Shown here: one piece after another, positions 28,760 through 33,709 of the stretch
Numbering within the stretch: the stretch's first letter is position 1
How the letters are laid out: every line of letters begins with the position of its first letter
NCBI RefSeq assembly: GCF_030282825.1
Contig: NZ_JASTZU010000030.1
Span: 1-33,709 of the forward strand
Origin: Aquibacillus rhizosphaerae
GTDB lineage: Bacteria > Bacillota > Bacilli > Bacillales > Amphibacillaceae
Direction of reading: 5' to 3'
DNA length: 33,709 nt
Notes under the pieces: generated by a model
Seen by the model: the letters and a program-made list of their open reading frames with translations, nothing else
What the model was told of the DNA's origin: nothing
The model's database searches: none
Made by a program: the position numbers and the translations under genes

Positions 28760-29878
28760 ATGAAAACGAAATTAATGGTTCTTCTAGGATTAGTTTTACT
28801 TATCGGATTTATAGCAGGTTGTGGTTCAGAAGAAGAAAGTTCGGAGAATACTGCAAATGCTGAAACAGAAGGTACTGATGATAGTAGCACAACTGGAGAG
28901 GAAACTGAAGAAGAAAATGCTGATTCTGGAAATGAGCAAATCGAAACACTGAAGGTGGACTTTGTACCATCTCGTGACCCAGAAGAGATTGTTACGATGA
29001 CAGAACCTCTTAAAGATCTTTTAAAAGATGAACTAGGTACGCTTGGGTATGATGTAGGCAACATTGAAATCAATGTTGGAACAACTTATGAAGCTGTTGG
29101 GGAAGCTCTTTCAGCAGGTACTTCGGATGTCGGTTTGATTCCTGGTGGTACATACGTACTTTATGATGATGGTGCTGAAGTTATCTTAACTGCAACGCGT
29201 GCAGCATTATCAAATGACTCTGACTCTCCAAAGGATTGGAATGACAATAAACCTACAGAAGGTTTAGAAGATGAACAAGCAACATACTACCGCAGTTTAT
29301 TTATTGCTGGACCTTCTGAAAAAGGTCAAGAACTTGCAGAAAAAATTAATAATGGCGAAGCGTTAACTTGGGAAGATCTAAATAGTGCTAACTGGGCTGT
29401 GCAATCAACTTCTTCATCTGCTGGTTATATTTATCCAACACTATGGTTACAAGATAATTTTGAAAAAAGCGTTACTGACTTAGACAATACTGTTCAATCT
29501 ACTGGATACGGTGACTCTTTTGCAAAACTAGCAGCGCAAACAGTGGATATTGTAGTTGCTTACGCGGATGCGCGACGTGACAATGAAGAAGCATGGACAA
29601 GTGACTTTGCACGTTCAGCATCGATTTGGGATGAAACAAACGTTATCGGTGTTACACAACCAATTTACAACGACACAGTTTCTGTAAGTAAGAATTCTGA
29701 AGTTATGACAGATGACTTAAAAGCTGCACTTCAACAAGCATTTATTAACATTGCTCAAACAGATGAAGGAAAAGAAGTAATTAGTGTGTACAGCCATGAA
29801 GGCTATAAAGAAGCAACATCAGCTGATTACGAGGGCGAAAGAGCTGCACAAGAATTTTTAAAAGGGCTTAAAAATTAA
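28760..29878 (+). CDS. phnD: Phosphonate/phosphite ABC transporter substrate-binding lipoprotein
   Basis: The protein has 372 residues. The start ATG follows AGGGGGG. The N-terminus is a lipoprotein signal: MKTKLMVLLGLVLLIGF, then the lipobox IAGC with lipidated C21. A Ser/Glu/Thr-rich acidic linker (22-60) follows, and from ~62 the PhnD-type periplasmic-binding fold: LKVDFVPSRDPEEI, MTEPLKDLL, GTSDVGLIPGGTYVL, QSTSSSAGYIYPTLWL and VDIVVAYADARRD. It should sit on the outer face of the membrane and hand a phosphonate, phosphite or similar ligand to the PhnC-PhnE-PhnE importer encoded next. A strong hairpin right after the gene would let it be made in excess over the transporter. No C-P lyase or phosphonatase gene is in the window, so the ligand is uncertain. 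Confidence 0.9.
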   Translation: MKTKLMVLLGLVLLIGFIAGCGSEEESSENTANAETEGTDDSSTTGEETEEENADSGNEQIETLKVDFVPSRDPEEIVTMTEPLKDLLKDELGTLGYDVGNIEINVGTTYEAVGEALSAGTSDVGLIPGGTYVLYDDGAEVILTATRAALSNDSDSPKDWNDNKPTEGLEDEQATYYRSLFIAGPSEKGQELAEKINNGEALTWEDLNSANWAVQSTSSSAGYIYPTLWLQDNFEKSVTDLDNTVQSTGYGDSFAKLAAQTVDIVVAYADARRDNEEAWTSDFARSASIWDETNVIGVTQPIYNDTVSVSKNSEVMTDDLKAALQQAFINIAQTDEGKEVISVYSHEGYKEATSADYEGERAAQEFLKGLKN

Positions 29879-29933
29879 CTATTTAGGCACTTAGATACAA
29901 TAAGCTAAGTTTTTATACTACAAATAAAATAAA

Positions 29934-29971
29934 AATAAGGACATCATGCATCGGTGATGTTCTTATTTTTT
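29934..29971 (+). terminator. Strong terminator-like hairpin between phnD and phnC
   Basis: AATAAGGACATCA (29934-29946) pairs with TGATGTTCTTATT (29955-29967) through 13 base pairs including one G-U, and four more T residues follow. It lies 56 bases past phnD and 44 before phnC, so part of the transcripts should end here. Confidence 0.85.
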
Positions 29972-30014
29972 CAATTCATCATCAAAGATTTTAATTATAG
30001 ATTGGAGCAATACC

Positions 30015-30797
30015 ATGATAGAGTTCATGAATGTTGACAAGATTTATCCAAATGGAACACAAGCTTTACAGAATCTCAATTTAAAAATTGAACAGGGCGA
30101 ATTCGTTGCAGTTATCGGTCTTTCCGGTGCTGGAAAATCAACGCTGATTAGGTGTATTAATCGTATGCACGATATTACGGAAGGTCAACTACTTGTTGAT
30201 GGAACAGATATTACAAATTTGAGAGGAAAACAAGTTAGGGATTTGCGCAGAAGAATTGGGATGATATTTCAATCGTTCAACCTTGTTACCAGGATATCTG
30301 TCATCAAGAATGTCCTTGTTTCGTTTGTCCCAGATAATGCCTTATGGCGTAATATTATTGGGCTTTACACGAAACAACAAAAAGTAAAAGCTTTAGAGGC
30401 ATTAGATAAAGTAGGAATTCTTGAAAAAGCTTATATTCGTGTCGATCAATTATCTGGAGGACAACAACAGCGTGTAGCATTAGCCCGGACACTTGCACAA
30501 AATCCCGCTATTATATTAGCGGACGAGCCCATTGCGTCACTAGATCCAGTGACTTCTAAACTAGTAATGGATGATTTTAAACGAATTAATAAGGAAATGA
30601 ACATTTCCGTTATTATGAACATTCACCATGTAGAAGTTGCTTTAGAGTATGCCGATCGAATCATTGGTGTCCGTGCAGGGGAAGTCGTATTTGATGGACC
30701 AACATCTAAAGTGACCGATGACATACTTCATGATATTTATGGAGGTAATAAAGAATATAAGACGGCATTCGAGGAGAATCATGCACATGTACAATAA
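30015..30797 (+). CDS. phnC: Phosphonate ABC transporter ATP-binding protein
   Basis: The protein has 260 residues. It carries Walker A GLSGAGKST (residues 35-43), a Q-loop at Q86 (FQSFNLV), the signature LSGGQQQRVALARTL (146-160), Walker B IILADEP (166-172) and a switch His in NIHHVE. The sequence IRCINRMHDITEGQLLVDG is typical of PhnC. It powers uptake through the two PhnE subunits at the cytoplasmic face. The start has GGAG upstream. Its 3' end overlaps the first phnE start by 17 bases, so translation is probably coupled. Confidence 0.93.
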   Translation: MIEFMNVDKIYPNGTQALQNLNLKIEQGEFVAVIGLSGAGKSTLIRCINRMHDITEGQLLVDGTDITNLRGKQVRDLRRRIGMIFQSFNLVTRISVIKNVLVSFVPDNALWRNIIGLYTKQQKVKALEALDKVGILEKAYIRVDQLSGGQQQRVALARTLAQNPAIILADEPIASLDPVTSKLVMDDFKRINKEMNISVIMNIHHVEVALEYADRIIGVRAGEVVFDGPTSKVTDDILHDIYGGNKEYKTAFEENHAHVQ

Positions 30798-31602
30798 AAT
30801 CTTTCCTCCGAAAAAAATAGCCTTGCCGAACGGGAAAATTGTTCTAGAAAAGCGATCAAAAGCTCCTCTGATTCTACTTATCGTCATGATTGCTGTGTAT
30901 TATTCTGCTCAAGTCACAGGTTTTAGCTTTGAAGTTATTATTAAACGAATTCATGAGTTCTTTACAATCATTCTAGAAATGCTTAAACCAAACTGGAAGT
31001 ATTTTGACGATATCATACCGGAACTACTCGTGACTTTAAAGATGTCTTTTTTTGGTTCAGTGGTTGGCGCAATTGTTGCCTTACCTGCAGCAGTACTTGC
31101 TTCTACCAATATTATTAAAATTAGAGTGATAGATTCTATTTTTAAGACTGTTCTTAGTCTTTTAAGAACCATGCCAACACTAGTGACTGCTTTAATCGCA
31201 ACGTATGTTTTTGATTTACCGGCTACAGCAGGAACAATAGCTATTTTTCTGTTCACCATATCCTATGTTGGAAAATTATTATATGAAGCAATTGAGAATG
31301 CTGATATGGACTCTTTTGAAGCAATGGAATCGATTGGGATGACGAGAATCCAGGCATTTCGTTATGCGATTATGCCCCAAGTACTCCCCGGGTACCTATC
31401 CACTTCTCTATTTTGCTTTGAAGGAAATGTAAGGTACGCAGCCATTCTTGGCTATGTAGGTGCAGGTGGCATTGGTAACTTGATTAATGAAACAATTGGA
31501 TGGCGTGATTATTCAAGCTTAGGAATGATTGTGATCATGTTAGTCATTACCGTATATACAATAGAAACAATTAGTGAGCACTTTAGGAAAAAGTTAATTT
31601 AA
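30781..31602 (+). CDS. phnE: Phosphonate ABC transporter permease, first PhnE
   Basis: The protein has 273 residues from the ATG at 30781, behind GAGGAG; an ATG two codons later is an equal alternative, and the frame extends upstream inside phnC without support. It has about six membrane segments: LILLIVMIAVYYSA, the block around LVTLKMSFFGSVVGAIVALPAAVLAS, TALIATYVFDLPATAGTI, and the C-terminal pair. The inner-membrane permease signature loop EAMESIGMTRIQAFRYAIMP is followed by GYVGAGGIG, as in PhnE. It should pair with the next gene to form the channel. Confidence 0.9.
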   Translation: MHMYNKIFPPKKIALPNGKIVLEKRSKAPLILLIVMIAVYYSAQVTGFSFEVIIKRIHEFFTIILEMLKPNWKYFDDIIPELLVTLKMSFFGSVVGAIVALPAAVLASTNIIKIRVIDSIFKTVLSLLRTMPTLVTALIATYVFDLPATAGTIAIFLFTISYVGKLLYEAIENADMDSFEAMESIGMTRIQAFRYAIMPQVLPGYLSTSLFCFEGNVRYAAILGYVGAGGIGNLINETIGWRDYSSLGMIVIMLVITVYTIETISEHFRKKLI

Positions 31603-31618
31603 AGGAGTAGTTCCTAGT

Positions 31619-32422
31619 ATGACGACAGTAGAAAAGCAACTTTTAGCCGCACCACGTAATTATCGATATCTCCTTACCGTATCAACTATTCTTTTTATTC
31701 TGATTGCTTGGTCAGTAACGGAAATCAGTCTTGAAATGAATAATAATGGGATGAAAATTGCCTCTAACATTGCAGGCGGTCTATTACATCCAGACTTAGA
31801 TTTTTTATTTAACCTCACACAAAATGGTGTGTTGTATTTATTATGGGAAACCCTTGCCATTGCTTTACTCGGAACTTTGGTTGGTGCTGTTTTAGCTGTA
31901 CCATTGGCATTTTTAGCTGCCTCAAATATTGTTCCAAAACCAGCAGCTTGGCTTACTCGTTTATTACTCATTTTTATTCGAACCATTCCGGCACTTGTTT
32001 ATGGATTGATGTTTATTCGTGTTACAGGTCCAGGTCCATTTGCAGGAGTATTAACGATCGGAATAACGTCTATTGGGATGTTAGCTAAATTATATGTGGA
32101 TGCGATTGAGGAATTAGATGTGAAAGTGTTAGAATCCATGACTTCTATTGGTTGTACAACATTTGAGAAAATCCGATTCGGAATTATTCCACAGTTATTA
32201 TCTATCTTCCTATCTGTAATGATATACCGGTTTGATATGAATATGCGTGAAGCTTCCATATTAGGACTTGTCGGTGCAGGTGGTATTGGAGCACCCCTCA
32301 TTTTCGCGATGAAAGGCTATAAATGGGAACAAGTTGGCTCCATCCTAATAGGATTAGTTGTACTCATTTTAATCATTGAGTTTATATCAAACAAACTACG
32401 TACGAAATTGGTAAATGGCTAA
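31619..32422 (+). CDS. phnE: Phosphonate ABC transporter permease, second PhnE
   Basis: The protein has 267 residues. AAGGAG lies ten bases before the ATG, 17 bases after the first phnE. It has the same fold as its neighbour, with the coupling loop LESMTSIGCTTFEKIRFGIIP and LGLVGAGGIGAPL. The two permeases are clearly divergent in sequence, so they probably form a heterodimer. The stop is followed within four bases by a palindromic repeat and then by the insertion sequence. Confidence 0.9.
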   Translation: MTTVEKQLLAAPRNYRYLLTVSTILFILIAWSVTEISLEMNNNGMKIASNIAGGLLHPDLDFLFNLTQNGVLYLLWETLAIALLGTLVGAVLAVPLAFLAASNIVPKPAAWLTRLLLIFIRTIPALVYGLMFIRVTGPGPFAGVLTIGITSIGMLAKLYVDAIEELDVKVLESMTSIGCTTFEKIRFGIIPQLLSIFLSVMIYRFDMNMREASILGLVGAGGIGAPLIFAMKGYKWEQVGSILIGLVVLILIIEFISNKLRTKLVNG

Positions 32423-32425
32423 TAA

Positions 32426-32443
32426 GGAAGCAGGGGACGGTTC
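32426..32443 (+). repeat. GGAAGCAGGGGACGGTTC-family half element, copy F
   Basis: The full 18-base core is present, but the expected closing TGCTTCC arm is not. Instead GGGACCAGTGAAAAAG begins at once. The copy therefore looks cut, probably by the insertion sequence that follows. Confidence 0.65.
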
Positions 32444-32536
32444 GGGACCAGTGAAAAAGTCTACGACTTTAACTCAATTATTCAAATTCACTAAACTTTA
32501 ATAAATTCCACCAAAACTTCGCGATAATTCAACGAG

Positions 32537-32597
32537 AAAAAACCCCCTGAATGGTATAATTAGTATGACCAAATACCAAACCATTAGGGGGTTTTTT
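32537..32597 (+). promoter_or_regulatory. Transposase promoter inside an RBS-masking hairpin
   Basis: AAAAAACCCCCTGAATGGT (32537-32555) pairs with ACCATTAGGGGGTTTTTT (32580-32597), with only one G bulged. The loop begins within the extended -10 TGGTATAAT (32552-32560). The right arm contains the ribosome binding site TAGGGGG (32585-32591), eight bases before the ATG. A transcript from the internal promoter would lack the left arm and leave the site open. Transcripts entering from outside would fold and hide it, and the T-tract could also end them. Confidence 0.7.
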
Positions 32598-32599
32598 CT

Positions 32600-33709
32600 A
32601 TGCTTCGACTAGAGCCAAAACAATTAAGTCTTCATTCTATATTATATAGTAAAATACCAGAAAATCATATACTTAAAACCATTTCAACTGTAGTAGATTT
32701 TAGCTTTATCAATAAATTACTAGAGAACAGTTATTGTAAGCAATTTGGACGACCGGCGAAAGAGCCGGAATTGATGTGCAAACTTCTTTTTCTGCAACAT
32801 CTCTATAATTTATCTGACGAGAAAGTTATCGAAGAAGCCAGCTTGAATTTAGCTTATATGTACTTTATCGGTATTAATCCTGAGGACGATCTTCCTGATA
32901 AAAGTCTGCTTTCGAAGTTCAGAACACAGCGTTTAGTAGAAGGATCCCTTGATGAGATGATTACGGAAATTGTTAAGCAATGTGTAGATAAAGGCATCAT
33001 TGAGGGAAAGAGTGTAAGTATAGATGCCACACATATGGAAGCCAACACCATTAAGAAAACCCCAGAGCGTCTGATGAAACATTTGGGTAAAAACATTATG
33101 CAGACCTACGAAGAAGAAACAGGAAAACCGTTAGAAAATGTGCCATCGGCACCTAACTATAAAGAAATTGAGGACCACAACGAAGCGAAAGCTGTGATGA
33201 AGGCTTATTTGGAAACAGTGATTGATCAAGCAGAAGAAAAGACTTCTGAGAAAGAATCAAAAACGTCAGAAATCATTCAAAAGGCAAAAGATATTCTTGC
33301 TGACCCTAAATTTATGCATCAAAAAGGAGTGCGTTCTCTCATTGATGAAGATGCACGAGTTGGTCGTAAAAGTAAAACCCAAGGTTTTTATGGTTATAAA
33401 ACGGAGTTTGTCATGACAACAGATGAACGAATTATTACATCTGTTCGAACCGCGAATGGTGCTTATATGGATGGAAGTTATGCCAAAGAAATGTTGGAAG
33501 AAACAAAGCGATCTGGTGTGAAGGTGGAAGAAGTCTACGGTGACAAGGCCTATTTCAGAAAGGCAATTCTGAATGTTATAGAAGAAACAATGGCGAAGGC
33601 ATATATACCAGTAAGTCACTCCGTATACAGAATAGATGAAAGCGAATATACCTATAATAAAGATTCGGATGAATGGTATTGTAGTCAAGGCAATACGACT
33701 GTAGACAAA
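32600..33709 (+). CDS. IS1182-family transposase, 3' end outside window
   Basis: At least 370 residues are encoded and no stop is reached before the window ends. The N-terminal DUF772-like region contains FGRPAKEPELMCKLLFLQHL (residues 49-68) and DLPDKSLLSKFR (97-108). The RNase-H-fold DDE domain shows the first catalytic Asp in VSIDATHMEANT (D142) and the second in VYGDKAYF (D315); the catalytic Glu would lie beyond the window. A charged segment at about 205-235 separates the first two. The frame is open throughout, so the gene may be intact. It is read in the same direction as the phn genes, 178 bases after them. Confidence 0.92.
   Translation, partial: MLRLEPKQLSLHSILYSKIPENHILKTISTVVDFSFINKLLENSYCKQFGRPAKEPELMCKLLFLQHLYNLSDEKVIEEASLNLAYMYFIGINPEDDLPDKSLLSKFRTQRLVEGSLDEMITEIVKQCVDKGIIEGKSVSIDATHMEANTIKKTPERLMKHLGKNIMQTYEEETGKPLENVPSAPNYKEIEDHNEAKAVMKAYLETVIDQAEEKTSEKESKTSEIIQKAKDILADPKFMHQKGVRSLIDEDARVGRKSKTQGFYGYKTEFVMTTDERIITSVRTANGAYMDGSYAKEMLEETKRSGVKVEEVYGDKAYFRKAILNVIEETMAKAYIPVSHSVYRIDESEYTYNKDSDEWYCSQGNTTVDK

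Larger units (their letters stand above)
32444..33709 (+). mobile_element. IS1182-type insertion sequence, left part only
   Basis: The element contains the transposase gene and its regulatory hairpin and continues beyond the window. The exact left end is not proven. It is placed where the palindromic repeat is interrupted, at GGGACCAGTGAAAAAG, which may be the terminal inverted repeat. The right end and any target duplication are outside the window. Confidence 0.7.

Noticed and set aside
30642-32301. Minus-strand frames opposite phnC and phnE
   Set aside because: They are shadows of clearly coding plus-strand permease and ATPase genes.

Overview
The window looks like chromosomal DNA of a low-GC, endospore-forming Firmicute of the Bacillaceae. 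The evidence is strong AGGAGG-type ribosome binding sites, AT-rich intergenic DNA, a collagen-like exosporium-type protein, a small spore-type protein behind a sigma-G-like -10 box, and a Bacillus-type bacillibactin operon under a Fur box. I cannot fix the genus.

Layout. (1) 1-2416, plus strand: the 3' part of a collagen-like (BclA-type) surface protein gene, then a family-2 glycosyltransferase with helical repeats that may glycosylate it. (2) 2417-3489: about 1 kb of non-coding DNA with dispersed repeats and a possible gene remnant. (3) 3490-6321, minus strand: a flavin module with a stand-alone NADPH-dependent FMN reductase, a second FMN reductase fused to a PAS-like domain and a C-terminal tail bearing two ApbE-type flavinylation motifs, and an ApbE flavin transferase without a signal peptide. 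This is the most unusual locus in the window. (4) 7192-21269, minus strand: a complete catecholate siderophore operon, dhbA-dhbC-dhbE-dhbB-dhbF-mbtH-MFS exporter-sfp. It is driven by a promoter whose -10 lies inside a perfect Fur box, and a hairpin lies beyond sfp. The adenylation-domain codes read Gly and Thr, so the product should be bacillibactin, (DHB-Gly-Thr)3. (5) 21550-28177: a second copy of a structured repeat, a YqjF/DUF2071 protein, a small imperfect palindrome, a membrane-TPR protein, a DUF4190-like membrane protein, an MHYT-GGDEF-EAL protein with a degenerate GGDEF site and an intact EAL site, and two very small basic genes. (6) 28636-32422, plus strand: phnD, phnC and two phnE genes for a phosphonate or phosphite ABC importer. 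Four PhoP-box-like repeats precede it, and a strong terminator-like hairpin separates phnD from phnC. (7) 32444-33709: the left part of an IS1182-type insertion sequence that runs off the window. Its promoter sits inside a hairpin that can hide the transposase ribosome binding site.

The gaps hold a dispersed palindromic family built on the core GGAAGCAGGGGACGGTTC (best copies at 3461, 6410/6452, 27450 and 32426; weaker relatives at 27661 and 28179). A different two-copy structured repeat lies at 3044 and 21550. Several possible decayed gene fragments lie beside these repeats.

All functional calls rest on motif reading and on remembered family features. No database search was run.
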